Counted from the first letter of the stretch, positions 1 through 10,578 are shown. The stretch: 64,000 bases of DNA from Novosphingobium sp. Rr 2-17 (GCF_000272475.1 NZ_AKFJ01000085.1:124001-188000); one strand, 5' to 3'. The notes: generated by a model from the sequence alone, not told the origin. Numbers and translations: made by a program.

Positions 1-2333
1 TGTGGGGTGGCCTGCAGAATTACGCGGTTCTGGCTCGATTGGGTATAGATGGTCGAGATGATGCGCTGGCCGAAGGCGTCGTAAAGCGCATTATCGACAT
101 CGAGCGCCGACAAGCCGAGCCGCGCTGCAGCGTCGCGATTGATATCGACGACCACGGTGGGGCCCCGGGCAAGCGAGGTGGCATTGACGTCGCGCACCGT
201 GCGTTCGCTCTTGAGACGCTCGGCGAGTTTGGCGCCCCAGTCATCGACCACCGTCTGATCGGCGCCTTGAATCGCGAAACGATAGGGCGTGAGGCCAGTC
301 TCGGTGTCGATGGTCAAGTCTTGCGACGGCTGCAGATACAGCCTCACCCCGGCAATGCGCGCGGCCCGCTCCTCCAGGCTGGCAATCACGTGGTCCTGGT
401 TGGCGCGGTTGCCGATCGGCTTGAGGTTGATGTTCATCCGGCCTTGGCTCAGCATCGGATTGATGCCATCGACACCCACCGAGGAACTGAGGCTTTCGAC
501 CGAGGGGTCTTCCAATAAAGCGGTCGCCACTTGCTGCTGCAGACGCGCCATGCGGGAATAGGACACGTCCTGGCTGGCAATCACGGTGGCGCTGATCTGG
601 CCGGTGTCTTGCACCGGAAACAGGTTCTTCGGGATGATCCAGAACAGCAGCGCGGTGAACAGCAGGCTGCCTGCAAAGACCAGCATCGTCAGCGTCGCGC
701 GGGCCATCACCCAGTCCAGCGCCCGGACATAGGCGTTGGCCAGGCGGTCGAACTGGTACATCGCCTTGTCGACCACGGCGAAGCGGCGCTCTTCATGCTC
801 GGGCTTGAGCCAGCGCGCCGCCATCATTGGCACTGCGGTGAGGGCCACCAGCGCCGAAAGCACGATCGTGACGGCAAGGCTTACCGCGAATTCGCGGAAC
901 AAACGCCCCACGACATCGCCCATGAACAGCAGCGGGATCAGTACCGCCACCAACGACAACGTCAGCGAGATGATCGTGAAGCCGATCTCGCTGGCACCTT
1001 TCAGGGCAGCGTCGAACGGTTTCATCCCGGCCTCGATGTGGCGGGCGATGTTTTCGATCACGACGATGGCGTCATCCACCACAAAGCCTGACGCGATCGT
1101 CAGCGCCATCAGCGTCAGGTTGTTGATCGAATAGCCCAGCGCCCACATCGCGGCAAAGGCACCGATCAGGGACAGCGGCACCGAAATAGCGGCTACCAGC
1201 GTGGCGCGCAGGCTGCCCAGGAACAGGAAGATCACCAGTACCACCAGCGCCACGGCCAAAACCAGCTCAAGCTGGACGTCCTCAACGCTGGAGCGGATTC
1301 CGGTGGTGCGATCGGTCAGTACCGTGACTTTCACGTCGGCAGGCAATTGCGCCGTCAGTGCGGGCAGAGACGCCTTGATGCCGTCGACGGTGCCGATGAC
1401 GTTGGCGCCAGGCTGGCGCTGCACGTCGATGATGACCGCGGGTTGCTGGTTCATCCACGCGCCGGTGCGGGTGTTTTCGACCGAGGCATCGACGCTGGCG
1501 ACGTCCGACAAGCGCACGGGCGCACTATTTTGCCACGAGATGATGAGGTTGCGGTAGCTATCGGCATCATTGAGCTGATCGTTCGCATCGATAGTCCAGC
1601 TCTTGGTCGGCCCGTCGAAGCTGCCTTTCGCCAGGTTGGCGTTGGCGTTGCTGATCGCGGTGCGCAGGCTTTCCAGGCTGATGCCATGCGCGGCGAGTTG
1701 GGCGACGTTGGCGGTGATCCGCACCGCCGGACGCTGCCCCCCCGAAAGCGACACGAGCCCCACGCCCGAGACTTGTGCGATCTTGTTCGAAAATTGCCGC
1801 TCGACGATGCCTTGCACCTCGCCCAGGGGGCGGGTCTTGCTGGTGATGGCCAACGTCAAGATCGGTGTGTCGGCGGGGTTGACCTTGGCATATGTCGGCG
1901 GCGCCGGAAGATCGCTGGGCAGCAGCGAATTGGCGGCATTGATCGCTGCCTGGACTTCCTGCTCAGCCACATCGAGTTGCAGGCCGAGGTTGAACTGGAG
2001 CGTCACCACCGAGGCGCCGGCGGACGAGGTCGAGGTCATCCGCGTCAGGCCCGGCATCTGGCCGAACTGTCGTTCCAGCGGGCTCGTGACGGTAAGCGCC
2101 ATCACGTCGGGGCTGGCACCCGGATAAAGGGTGCGGACCTGAATGGTCGGGTAATCGACTTGTGGTAGCGCCGATAGCGGCAACTGCTTCCACGCCATCA
2201 GCCCCGCCAGGATTAGCGCGACCATCAGTAGCGTGGTCGCCACCGGCCGCAAAATGAACGGGCGCGATGGACTGCCGGGCAGTTCCGGCGGCACATCGGA
2301 GGCGGCAGCCGGCGGCGGTGACGGTTCGGACAT
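1..2333 (-). CDS. RND efflux permease, MdtB/AcrB type (C-terminus beyond window)
   Basis: Inner-membrane proton-driven permease of a tripartite RND efflux pump. The minus-strand frame stays open from an ATG at 2333 to the window edge, about 777 codons of the roughly 1040 usual for the family. Seen: a cytoplasmic N-terminus ending in [16 protein letters not shown], the porter-domain stretch after TM1 ([20 protein letters not shown]), and the TM4 region with [16 protein letters not shown], which holds the paired Asp of the proton relay. Its start lies 8 nt after the stop of the adaptor gene, so the two are one operon. The N-terminus resembles MdtB/MdtC more than AcrB, and such systems often have two permeases. 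The second would lie left of the window. Confidence 0.93.
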   Translation of the reverse strand, partial: MSEPSPPPAAASDVPPELPGSPSRPFILRPVATTLLMVALILAGLMAWKQLPLSALPQVDYPTIQVRTLYPGASPDVMALTVTSPLERQFGQMPGLTRMTSTSSAGASVVTLQFNLGLQLDVAEQEVQAAINAANSLLPSDLPAPPTYAKVNPADTPILTLAITSKTRPLGEVQGIVERQFSNKIAQVSGVGLVSLSGGQRPAVRITANVAQLAAHGISLESLRTAISNANANLAKGSFDGPTKSWTIDANDQLNDADSYRNLIISWQNSAPVRLSDVASVDASVENTRTGAWMNQQPAVIIDVQRQPGANVIGTVDGIKASLPALTAQLPADVKVTVLTDRTTGIRSSVEDVQLELVLAVALVVLVIFLFLGSLRATLVAAISVPLSLIGAFAAMWALGYSINNLTLMALTIASGFVVDDAIVVIENIARHIEAGMKPFDAALKGASEIGFTIISLTLSLVAVLIPLLFMGDVVGRLFREFAVSLAVTIVLSALVALTAVPMMAARWLKPEHEERRFAVVDKAMYQFDRLANAYVRALDWVMARATLTMLVFAGSLLFTALLFWIIPKNLFPVQDTGQISATVIASQDVSYSRMARLQQQVATALLEDPSVESLSSSVGVDGINPMLSQGRMNINLKPIGNRANQDHVIASLEERAARIAGVRLYLQPSQDLTIDTETGLTPYRFAIQGADQTVVDDWGAKLAERLKSERTVRDVNATSLARGPTVVVDINRDAAARLGLSALDVDNALYDAFGQRIISTIYTQSSQNRVILQATP

Positions 2334-2341
2334 CGCCCGGC

Positions 2342-3688
2342 TTACTGGGACGAGTGCCGGCGATGATGGCCCGAGCCACCCGGTCCGTCGGGGCCATGCT
2401 GGCCAGGCAAGCGCACCTCCGAGCCGTTGTCGAGGCCATCGGCGCCTTCGGATACCACGATCTGCCCGGCGCGCAGGCCCGAGAGGATCGCCGTCTTGCC
2501 GTTTTCGCTTGGACCCTGTTTCACGATTACGAGCTTCACGGTGCTGTCCGGCTGGACGACGAACACGAAGTCACCCGGCGCTCCATGACGAAGTGCGGAG
2601 ACCGGCACGACCGGAACTTGATGCAGCGTGTCGGTCAGCATGCGCACGTTCACGAACTGATTGGGGAATAGCACTGGCTGCTGGCCGGGATTGGCAAACC
2701 TGGCCTTGGCCTTCACCGTGCCGGTGGTGGTGTCGATCTGGTTGTCGAAGGTCGAGAACCGGCCTTGCGCCAACACGGCTTTCCCGTCTTGATCCAGCGC
2801 TGTGACGGGCATGGTGCCCGCGTCACCTTGTCTGCGGCGGATCGCTTCGAGCTGGCCTTGCGGCACCGAGAACTGAACGTCGATCGGATCGGATCGGGTC
2901 AAGACGACCAAGCCGTTGGTGTCCGACGGTGTCACATAGCTGCCGACGCTCACCTGACGCAGACCGATGCGACCGGCAAAAGGCGCCTTCACCGACGTGT
3001 ACTCAAGGTTCAGCCGAGCCGTACCGACGGCGGCGCGATCGTACGTAACCTGGCCTTCGTTCTGGCGCACGGTCTGGCGTTGCTGGTCCAGCGTCTGGCG
3101 CGCGATCGAATCCTGTTTGCCCAATGCCTCGTAGCGGGCCAAGTCCTGCCGGGCGGAGATCAGGGTGGCTTGGTCCTTGGCCAGCGTGCCTTCGGCTTGC
3201 GCCAGTGCCAATCGATAGGGGCGTGGGTCGATCTGGGCGATAACTTGCCCTTGCCGCACGATCTGTCCTTCGGTGAACGGCAGCGCGAAGACAGTGCCGG
3301 ACTCCTGCGTGTGAATGGTCGCGGTATCGATCGGCGTTACGGTGCCGATGGCGCTCAGATGCACCGGGACGTCAGCCAATTCCACCTTCGCCGTATTGAC
3401 CGCAGCCGATGGTCGCTTGTCACGTGCGTTCTTTTCGTCACCGTTCCTGGCGAAATAGAGCCCGATCAAGGCGACCAGGATCAGTCCGCCAATGATCCAG
3501 GCATAGGCGCGCCAGCGGGGGCGGCGCTTTTGCTCTGGTTTATACGCGGAATCGTCGGAGACCTCGGCAGCGCCCGCAGCATCGATAGGCAGGGTACGTC
3601 TCCTTGGCAGCGACCATAGACGCCAGCTTCGTACGGCTGGCACACTGTAACAAGGCGGACTTTGGCGCTTCAGCAGGCCTGCGAGCAA
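2342..3688 (-). CDS. RND efflux periplasmic adaptor (MdtA/AcrA family)
   Basis: Membrane-fusion subunit that links the RND permease to an outer-membrane channel. After a basic cytoplasmic stretch there is one membrane anchor ([19 protein letters not shown]), then the barrel-sandwich half-motif ([20 protein letters not shown]), a coiled-coil hairpin rich in Gln and Arg, the second lipoyl half ([15 protein letters not shown]) and the beta-barrel domain. The C-terminus is Gly/His-rich. Coordinates use the first in-frame ATG, but its first 32 residues look non-coding. The only strong Shine-Dalgarno, AAGGAG at 3605-3600, sits 7 nt before an in-frame CTG at 3592, so a non-canonical start is possible. 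Confidence 0.93.
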   Translation of the reverse strand: MLAGLLKRQSPPCYSVPAVRSWRLWSLPRRRTLPIDAAGAAEVSDDSAYKPEQKRRPRWRAYAWIIGGLILVALIGLYFARNGDEKNARDKRPSAAVNTAKVELADVPVHLSAIGTVTPIDTATIHTQESGTVFALPFTEGQIVRQGQVIAQIDPRPYRLALAQAEGTLAKDQATLISARQDLARYEALGKQDSIARQTLDQQRQTVRQNEGQVTYDRAAVGTARLNLEYTSVKAPFAGRIGLRQVSVGSYVTPSDTNGLVVLTRSDPIDVQFSVPQGQLEAIRRRQGDAGTMPVTALDQDGKAVLAQGRFSTFDNQIDTTTGTVKAKARFANPGQQPVLFPNQFVNVRMLTDTLHQVPVVPVSALRHGAPGDFVFVVQPDSTVKLVIVKQGPSENGKTAILSGLRAGQIVVSEGADGLDNGSEVRLPGQHGPDGPGGSGHHRRHSSQ

Positions 3689-3958
3689 TCACCAAGTTTT
3701 AACATTTTGTATCAAATCGCCGCACTTCCCCTGCCGAGCCCAGAATTCCGCGGTTTCGACAGATCATTTCCAGGGGGTTGTCAAAGGGTGACGAAGCATT
3801 GCTCTGCACCGCAGCCAGGGCCACGGGGTTCATGTCGCGAATCTTGCACTCGCTTGTCGTACGCGATCGTTTGCGGGGGCTGGGCCGAAAGCCGGAAACT
3901 TTGGTGGGGACTGCCGCGCGCAGGCTCTCCGTTAACTTCCTGCTAGCCATCCTGTGTC

Positions 3959-5770
3959 ATGGCCCAAATCATGCGTTTGGCAACAATCACGAACTGGGCA
4001 TATGGGGTGACCGTCGCGTTGACGCTGGCATCGGGTACTACGATGTTGCTCGCGTCATCCGCGCTGCAGCGCGAGCGAGCATCGGTAACCCAGCGTTATG
4101 CCCTTGATCGCGCCACCGCTGCGATCGAGGACGACGTGCACGTACTGACCGAGCTTGCTCGGCAGTACGCTATGGATGGCAACGCGTCCGATCTGCTGGC
4201 CTATCAAAAGACGCGTGCGGGACTCGGCTCGATCGAGAGCAGGACGCGCCATGTCAAAGACGCCGGCGCCGGCGATGACGAGCTTCGCGCTTTGCATGAG
4301 GCCCTGGGCTGGGCGGACGCGCTCCAGAGCCAGCAGCAACAAGCGATCGCTGCCCGCCGCAGAGGTGAGGCCGATGCCGCCATCCGCATCCTGTTTTCGT
4401 CCGAATATGAGCGCGAGCTTGATAGGTCGCGGGTCGCCGTGGAGCGGTTTCAATACCGGCTGGATCAACGCACGGCGGATGATTTGCGGGCGGCAGAGCG
4501 AACCTCGCGATTGTGGCGCACCACATCAGAGGCAACGCTAGCGGTCACCGGGCTGCTGTTCCTGTGCGTGCTGTACTTCGTCTTTCGTCGCCGTGTGCTG
4601 CATTCGGTGGTGACGCTGAGCGACGTCATCAGCCGTCTTGCCGCGCAGGACTACGATGCAGAGCCGCCGCGCTACGATCAGATCGACGAGATCGGCGATA
4701 TGGCCCAGGCGCTGCATGTGTTCAGGGAAAATGGGCTGGAACGGCAGCGGCTTGAACGCGAGCGCGACGCCGATGGTACAGTGCGGGACCTGCTGTCCCG
4801 CATGACACAGCGGATGCAGGGGTGCGATAGCATCGCCGAACTTGAGAATGTCGTCAGGCGGTTCGTCCCTGAAGTCGCCCCGCAACTGGCCGGGTGCTTG
4901 TACTTGCTGGACGCCAAGCGGGGCATGTTAGTCGAAGGCTGCTCTTGGCTGGGCCCCCTACATTCGGCCGCCGAGTTTTCTCCGCTTGCGTGTTGGGGCT
5001 TGCGCCGCGGCGCGCCGCATCGCCGGTCGGGTGCCAGCTTCGATGTACCCTGCGACCATATCGGAAGCAGCGAAATCCGCGATAGCATCTGCTTGCCGTT
5101 GATCGGCCAGCACGGCACCTTGGGCCTGCTTTATTTCGAAGCGCGCGCCGATGCTCCCGCGTCGCACCTGAACGATGCCTATCTGCAAATGCTGGCCGAA
5201 AACGTCGAGCTCGCACTCGATAACCTCCGGCTTCGCGAGGCGCTGCTGTCATTGGCCATGGCGGACCCTTTGACCACGCTGCCCAACCGGCGGCAATTGG
5301 ACGAAGTGCTGGCGCGCGAATTGGCCGAGGCAGAGCGCAACGGAACCGCGCTATCTTGCGCAATGATCGATATCGATCACTTCAAGCGCTTCAACGATGA
5401 GTACGGCCACGATGCCGGAGACGCGGTGCTGCGGGTAGTCGGCCATACCCTCAAGGAAGCGGTTCGGGATCCCAACCTCGTGTTCCGCTATGGCGGCGAG
5501 GAGTTTCTGATGCTCTTGCCGGACATGGATGAGACCGTGGCGGCAGAGAGAGCCGAAGAGATCAGAAGCCGCGTCGCTGCTCTGCGTGTTCAGCATGATG
5601 GCACCGACCTGGGGCCGATCACTATTTCGGTCGGACTAGCCTGCGCGCCGGTGCATACCGACTGGCAAGCCTTGGTGCAGACTGCAGATGCCGCCTTGCT
5701 GCGCGCCAAGGAAGCGGGGCGCAATCGCGTGCTCTCTGCGGTGGTTAGAAAGAGCCAAGGCGGGGGCTAG
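3959..5770 (+). CDS. Membrane GAF-GGDEF diguanylate cyclase
   Basis: Probably makes cyclic di-GMP from two GTP. A 603-residue inner-membrane protein: TM1 at about 13-34, a periplasmic helical sensor region of about 150 residues, TM2 at about 188-208, a HAMP linker (ISRLAAQDYD...DEIGDMAQALHVF), a GAF-like domain at about 285-430 and a C-terminal GGDEF domain starting at MADPLTTLPNRRQLDEVL. The catalytic signature is GGEEF at residues 512-516, a form compatible with activity. The inhibitory I-site position five residues earlier reads RDPN instead of RxxD, so product feedback may be weak. It stands alone between divergent efflux genes and a TonB receptor, and its input is unknown. Confidence 0.92.
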   Translation: MAQIMRLATITNWAYGVTVALTLASGTTMLLASSALQRERASVTQRYALDRATAAIEDDVHVLTELARQYAMDGNASDLLAYQKTRAGLGSIESRTRHVKDAGAGDDELRALHEALGWADALQSQQQQAIAARRRGEADAAIRILFSSEYERELDRSRVAVERFQYRLDQRTADDLRAAERTSRLWRTTSEATLAVTGLLFLCVLYFVFRRRVLHSVVTLSDVISRLAAQDYDAEPPRYDQIDEIGDMAQALHVFRENGLERQRLERERDADGTVRDLLSRMTQRMQGCDSIAELENVVRRFVPEVAPQLAGCLYLLDAKRGMLVEGCSWLGPLHSAAEFSPLACWGLRRGAPHRRSGASFDVPCDHIGSSEIRDSICLPLIGQHGTLGLLYFEARADAPASHLNDAYLQMLAENVELALDNLRLREALLSLAMADPLTTLPNRRQLDEVLARELAEAERNGTALSCAMIDIDHFKRFNDEYGHDAGDAVLRVVGHTLKEAVRDPNLVFRYGGEEFLMLLPDMDETVAAERAEEIRSRVAALRVQHDGTDLGPITISVGLACAPVHTDWQALVQTADAALLRAKEAGRNRVLSAVVRKSQGGG

Positions 5771-5918
5771 AAAAAAACCGGGCGGCAACCTGACTGCCGA
5801 CCGCCGACCGACGATGCGTGCGCTCTTTTTTGCAACGGTGTGCCGAATTCATGTCGTTTGATCTCGGCGGTGTTGCCTCATATTGCACAGTTGGGTGTCG
5901 CGAACAGGGATATAAAAA

Positions 5919-8159
5919 ATGAGGAATAGGTTTTCGGGGCGCTTTGGCGCGCCATCATTGTTGGTGATCGCCGTAGCCATCAGCACGGCAGCGCAAGCGC
6001 AGGAAACGCCGCCATCAAGTGCCCAAGCCAGCAGCAACGCCAGCAGCGACATCCTAGTCACCGCCACCCGCCGCCAAGAGCGCGCGATCGATGTGCCCAT
6101 CGCCGTCACGTCGCTGAGCGGCGAGAAGTTGGCCATCGCAAACTCCAGTGGCCTGGACGTTCGCTTTTTGTCGTCGCGGGTGCCCAGCCTTCAGATCGAA
6201 AGCTCGTTCGGTCGCACGTTCCCGCGTTTTTATATCCGCGGCCTGGGCAACACCGACTACGACGCCAACGCGATCCAGCCAGTCTCGGTCGTCTACGACG
6301 ACGTCGCGCTCGAAAACCCCATGCTCAAGTCTTTCCCGATCTTCGATCTCAATTCGGTCGAAGTCCTGCGCGGGCCGCAGGGTACCTTGTTCGGCCGCAA
6401 TACGCCCGCCGGCGTGGTGAAGCTCGACAGCGCCAAACCCGGAGACGTCTATAACGGCCATGCCAGCCTCAGCGCTGGTACGTATGGCACCGTTAACGCG
6501 GAAATGGCGGTGGGTGGCCCGCTGGGTAACGGCTTTGGCGTGCGCGTCGCCGGCTTGCTGCAGCGTCGCGACAACTGGGTGACAAACGACAGCACCAGCG
6601 CGGATAACGTCGCCAACAAAAAGCTCGAAGGCTACAGAGACGCATCCGTGCGCGCGCTTTTGAGCTATGAAAACGGGCCGTTCGAGGCGTTGCTCAATGT
6701 CCATGCTCGTGACCTTGATGGCACGCCACGTATCTTTCGCGCAGGGCTGTTCAAGAAGGGCAGCAACCACTTCACCGATGGTTTCGATCCCGAGCATGTC
6801 AGCCTCGATGGCTATACATCGCAAAGTTTGCAGCAGTTCGGATCGAATCTCCACTTGTCCTATGAATTGGACAACGGCGCCAAGATCATGTCGATCACTG
6901 CGTATGAGCAGGCCAAGGTGGAAAGCACCGGCGATATCGACGGTGGTGACTGCTATTCCTACCAAGCCGGTTGCACGTTGGGCGATCTTAACGTTGGCGC
7001 ATACGCATCTAACACGGGCGGAACGACCAGGCCTTACGAGCTGAGCCAGGAACTGCGCTATGTGTCCAGCGACACCGGGCCGCTGACGTATCAAGGCGGC
7101 ATTTACTACTTCCACCAAATCCTGAATTACAACGAACTCGCCTATAACCTGGGCGGCGGCGATACGACGCAGGACATTACCCACCACGACAAGAACGAGA
7201 ACATCAGCGCCTTCGCATCGGCGGCCTACAAGCTGACCGACAAGTTATCGGTCCGCGGTGGCCTGCGGTATTCGCATGACGACAAGCGAGACTACATCGG
7301 CGGATATTTCGGATCGACGGTTTACGATCAGTCGCTGTCCACAAAGGCCAACACGGTGACCTGGGATGCGTCCACCACGTACGCGATCCAACCCTCGCTC
7401 AGCGTCTATGCCCGCGTTGCTACGGGCTATCTGGCACCTGCGATTTCGGATCGCGTGACGTACGGTTCGGTGCAGAGCGTTGCCGAGAAGCAAAAGACGA
7501 TCTCGGCCGAAGCGGGTATCAAGGGCGACTTCGGTCGCAGCGCCAATTTCTCGCTGACCGCTTACTGGAACCGCACCAAGAACTTCCAGCTCACCTATGT
7601 CGGCGGCACCTCCAACACCGCCGGCGTCATCAGCGCCGATCACGTCCTGGGCTACGGTCTGGAAGCCGAATTCGCCGTTCGCCCGATCGACCATCTGGAA
7701 ATCACGGCGTCGGGCAGCTACAACTACACCGAGATCCAGTCGCCGGGTCTGTCGGTGGGTTACTGCAGCGGTGGATGCACTGTTCTCGATCCCATCAACG
7801 CAGACGGCAAAGCGGTTATCGACGGCAATTCGCTGCCGCAGGCCCCGCGCTGGATCGCGAATGCCACCCTTCGCTACGGCGTGCCCGTGGGCAATGGCGA
7901 GCTCTATTTCTACACCGACTGGGCCTATCGCAGCGCAATCAACTACTTCCTGTATGAAGCTGCCGAGTTCCGTGGCCGCTCATTGCTGGAAGGGGGTGTC
8001 CGGGTTGGCTACAAGTTTGACACCGGGCTGGAAGTTGCCGTGTTCAGCCGCAACGTCCTCAATCAGATTCGCGCGGTCGGCGCGCTCGATTTCAACAATC
8101 TGGTGGGCATGATCAACGATCCGCGCACCATCGGAGGTGAAATCAAGTTCGCGTTCTGA
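5919..8159 (+). CDS. TonB-dependent receptor (substrate unknown)
   Basis: Outer-membrane beta-barrel that imports a ligand with TonB energy. It is 746 residues long, with a signal peptide ending near AQAQ at residue 28, a TonB-box-like ILVTATRR and the plug-domain signature VEVLRGPQGTLFGRNTPAG. The barrel ends in the aromatic EIKFAF typical of these proteins. It belongs to the large sphingomonad receptor group with plug start ERAIDVPIAVTSLSGEKL. A strong hairpin terminator follows. It converges on the nucleoside-hydrolase homologue of the nitrogen cluster, so a role in taking up that cluster's substrate is possible but only by position. No copy of the TATTAC-N14-GTAATA box is seen upstream. 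Confidence 0.93.
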   Translation: MRNRFSGRFGAPSLLVIAVAISTAAQAQETPPSSAQASSNASSDILVTATRRQERAIDVPIAVTSLSGEKLAIANSSGLDVRFLSSRVPSLQIESSFGRTFPRFYIRGLGNTDYDANAIQPVSVVYDDVALENPMLKSFPIFDLNSVEVLRGPQGTLFGRNTPAGVVKLDSAKPGDVYNGHASLSAGTYGTVNAEMAVGGPLGNGFGVRVAGLLQRRDNWVTNDSTSADNVANKKLEGYRDASVRALLSYENGPFEALLNVHARDLDGTPRIFRAGLFKKGSNHFTDGFDPEHVSLDGYTSQSLQQFGSNLHLSYELDNGAKIMSITAYEQAKVESTGDIDGGDCYSYQAGCTLGDLNVGAYASNTGGTTRPYELSQELRYVSSDTGPLTYQGGIYYFHQILNYNELAYNLGGGDTTQDITHHDKNENISAFASAAYKLTDKLSVRGGLRYSHDDKRDYIGGYFGSTVYDQSLSTKANTVTWDASTTYAIQPSLSVYARVATGYLAPAISDRVTYGSVQSVAEKQKTISAEAGIKGDFGRSANFSLTAYWNRTKNFQLTYVGGTSNTAGVISADHVLGYGLEAEFAVRPIDHLEITASGSYNYTEIQSPGLSVGYCSGGCTVLDPINADGKAVIDGNSLPQAPRWIANATLRYGVPVGNGELYFYTDWAYRSAINYFLYEAAEFRGRSLLEGGVRVGYKFDTGLEVAVFSRNVLNQIRAVGALDFNNLVGMINDPRTIGGEIKFAF

Positions 8160-8225
8160 CGGCAGGCCAGGCGTGGCGCGGTCTTACAAAGGCCGCGCCA
8201 GCTTGAGTCGACCGTTCTGAAAAGA

Positions 8226-8262
8226 AAGCGGGCCCGGCGTTTGCGCCGGGCCCGCTTTTGTT
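8226..8262. terminator. Rho-independent terminator between convergent genes
   Basis: A 15-bp perfect stem (8226-8240 with 8246-8260) around a short TTTGC loop, with A-rich sequence on the left and TTTTGTTT on the right. It can end transcription both from the TonB receptor on the plus strand and from the nucleoside-hydrolase gene on the minus strand. Confidence 0.88.
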
Positions 8263-8271
8263 TGGCGGATG

Positions 8272-9498
8272 TCAGGGTTTGGCCGGAGGCTTCCCGAAGG
8301 TTGCCACGGTCTGGGCGATGAGCGCGTAAAGCCGCTGCGGGTCGATCGCCAGGATGACATCGGCTTTCTGCTCGCCGACGCCTGGCTGATAGTGTTCCCG
8401 CCAGCTCAGCGTGTCACCATAGCTAGGGCCGAACTGGGTGTCGAAATCGACGTAGAGTTGTTCGTGCTTGGTCACGATCTTCGGATCGAGCCAGACCCCG
8501 GCGGCTATCTCGTCCCACAAGGGAAAGCCTTCCTCCTGCGCCCGGATGGAGGCGCCAACCTCTGGTCCGGCGCCTTGGGCCAAACGCTCGCGCAAGGATG
8601 GCGTTAGCTGCGTTGCCGTCGAAGGATCGACGGGAATGACCGTGATGCGCCGCCAGGGACTGCGCGACACGATACTGGCAGCTTCCGGGTCGAAGCGGAT
8701 GTTGAACTCGCGGCGCGGAGAATTGGCGAACTCGCGGGCGAACTCCTCAGCGGAGCGGTTGTCGATCACCTGATGCGGATTGAAGCTGCCGCCCATGTAG
8801 ACAAGCTCCTTGGCAAGGCTTGCGAACTGCGGATCGAGCCGCTGGGCCAGCGCCAGGTTGGTCATCGGCCCGGCTGCGACAATGGTTACTTCGCCAGGGT
8901 ACTTGTGGACCATATCGATCAGGAACCGGGCCGCGCTTTCCTGCACCGGATGCGTCGTGGGATTGCCGCCCGGCAGATCTACCGCATCCTCTGGCCCATG
9001 ATAGGCGGGGGTCGATTGCTTCGTGGGCTCCACCCACTGCCGCATCCACGCGCCTTTCCAGGTCAACTTGCCATAGAGGGCTTCCCACTTGTCAGTCAGG
9101 GCCTCGGAATTCACGAGCGGATAAGTGGCTCCCACCGCGACGGGTACGTCGGTGCGTCCAGCCCGTTCCAGACCCTTGAGTGCTTGCGCCGTGACGCGAT
9201 TGGCCCAACTGCCGCCGGTTACGCTGGTAATCCCGATCACATCGACATCCGGCGCGCCCAGCAGCATCAACTGCATCAACGCAAAGCCATCGTCATCGAT
9301 GATGACTTTGCGGCGCAGATCGGTTTGCGGTTGTCCCGATGTCTTTTTCGTCAACGCCGGAGACGGCGCCGTCTCTGCAGCCGCGGGGAATGGCGCGACG
9401 AACGCTGCGGCACACAGCATAGCGGTCAGGCGAACGACCGTTCGCTGGCCCCGCTTGCCGCTGCGGGAAAGGGAAGCCTTAGCGGCATTGCAGATCAT
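8272..9498 (-). CDS. Secreted nucleoside-hydrolase-family protein (IUNH fold)
   Basis: Member of the inosine-uridine nucleoside hydrolase fold, whose enzymes split ribosides into base and ribose using Ca2+. About 408 residues from an ATG at 9498 with GGA upstream. A first ATG at 9591 gives a Cys-rich leader that does not look real. A signal peptide (VRLTAMLCAAAFVAPFPAAA) places it in the periplasm. Seen: the N-terminal strand KVIIDDDGFALMQLMLLG, the loop GPMTNLALA and the C-terminal PLWDEIAAGVWLDP. The usual DxDxGxDDA loop is altered: the paired Asp is Leu-Met, and the His before the late Asp is Trp. Substrate, and even N-ribohydrolase activity, are therefore uncertain. It follows the propeller gene on the same strand. 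Confidence 0.85.
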   Translation of the reverse strand: MICNAAKASLSRSGKRGQRTVVRLTAMLCAAAFVAPFPAAAETAPSPALTKKTSGQPQTDLRRKVIIDDDGFALMQLMLLGAPDVDVIGITSVTGGSWANRVTAQALKGLERAGRTDVPVAVGATYPLVNSEALTDKWEALYGKLTWKGAWMRQWVEPTKQSTPAYHGPEDAVDLPGGNPTTHPVQESAARFLIDMVHKYPGEVTIVAAGPMTNLALAQRLDPQFASLAKELVYMGGSFNPHQVIDNRSAEEFAREFANSPRREFNIRFDPEAASIVSRSPWRRITVIPVDPSTATQLTPSLRERLAQGAGPEVGASIRAQEEGFPLWDEIAAGVWLDPKIVTKHEQLYVDFDTQFGPSYGDTLSWREHYQPGVGEQKADVILAIDPQRLYALIAQTVATFGKPPAKP

Positions 9499-9639
9499 GC
9501 CAGAGCAGTCCTTGTTCGGGGTGGGTTCGGTGGGTTTGGCGCTGCTTAACCACCCGCAAAACGGCGAACAAACACAATAAAGGCAACGCATCGTGCGGTT
9601 ATTGGGCGCGGGCGAACCGTAGATAAGGACGCGTCAATC

Positions 9640-10578
9640 CTAAGGCTTAGGTGTGCCCTTCAACTCAGCCTTGGGCCACCAGGACAAAGTGTGCTGGTCA
9701 TGCGCGGTGGTCCATACCCCGGTAGGGGTGTAGCGCAAGGCGCCGCTTCCAGCAGGTTTGCCCACGCGCGCTTCGATCGCCAGCGTCTTGTGATCGATCA
9801 CGACAAAGACTTGGTCGTCGGTGGTGCGCAGCCACACTTTTCCGCGCCCGGTATCGATGTCTCCCCACTTGAGGTTGTCGCCGACCTTGATGCGGGCCGA
9901 AACCGTCGTGTGGCGGTGATCCACTTTAGCGAGCGTGCCGTCGCCTTGCTCCTGAACCCAGATTGCGCCAGCCCCGGCGGCCAGGAAGCCAGGCTCCTTG
10001 CCCAGGGCGGTTTTCGCGACAACGGCGTTGGTCTTGGGATCGATGCGTTGCAAGGATTGCTGCGAGGCGCTGACGGCCCACAGCGATCCATAGCCGAACG
10101 CCAGGTACCATGTGCCCGGATCGACCGGGACGGAGGCGATCACGCGATTGGTGGCAGGGTCGATACGAGAGACGACGCCTTTGTCGTCGCTGGCTACCCA
10201 GATCGATCCGGCCCCGGCAACGACGTTCAACTCGCCTTTCAGATTGGCGATGCCCGTGGGAATGGTGGCGGTAATCTTCGCCGTGTGGATGTCGATCCGG
10301 TTGAGAGTGCCGTCCTTGCAATCGGCGACCCACAAGGAGCCATGCGCGATGTCCATGGCACCACAGGGATGGGCCATGGGGACTTCGGCGATCTTGCCCT
10401 GGCGTGACCAGCGCTCCACCGGGCCTTTGTTCGTCGCCCACACGGTCTTTCCATCAACGGCAAGGAAGTCCGCAAAGCCCGGAACGGTAATGATTTCCTC
10501 GCTCTGCGCATAAGCGCTGCCGGGGATTGCCGCGATGCTTGCGGTTGCGGCCAGAACCATCGCCTGGAACTTGTGCAT
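9640..10578 (-). CDS. Secreted YVTN/Vgb-like beta-propeller protein
   Basis: A 312-residue protein with a clear signal peptide (VLAATASIAAIPGSAYAQ) followed by repeated blades of the type GSLWVAD...LNRIDIHTAKITATIP, GSIWVASDDKGVVSRIDPATNRVIASV and GAIWVQEQGDGTLAKVD. This gives a six- or seven-bladed propeller resembling YVTN-repeat proteins and virginiamycin B lyase. Function is unknown; it could bind a ligand or be a lyase. The start has GGGGGAAAG upstream, and the gene begins only 36 nt after the allophanate hydrolase stop, so it is probably the last gene of that operon. This suggests a periplasmic step in handling the same nitrogen compound. Confidence 0.85.
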   Translation of the reverse strand: MHKFQAMVLAATASIAAIPGSAYAQSEEIITVPGFADFLAVDGKTVWATNKGPVERWSRQGKIAEVPMAHPCGAMDIAHGSLWVADCKDGTLNRIDIHTAKITATIPTGIANLKGELNVVAGAGSIWVASDDKGVVSRIDPATNRVIASVPVDPGTWYLAFGYGSLWAVSASQQSLQRIDPKTNAVVAKTALGKEPGFLAAGAGAIWVQEQGDGTLAKVDHRHTTVSARIKVGDNLKWGDIDTGRGKVWLRTTDDQVFVVIDHKTLAIEARVGKPAGSGALRYTPTGVWTTAHDQHTLSWWPKAELKGTPKP

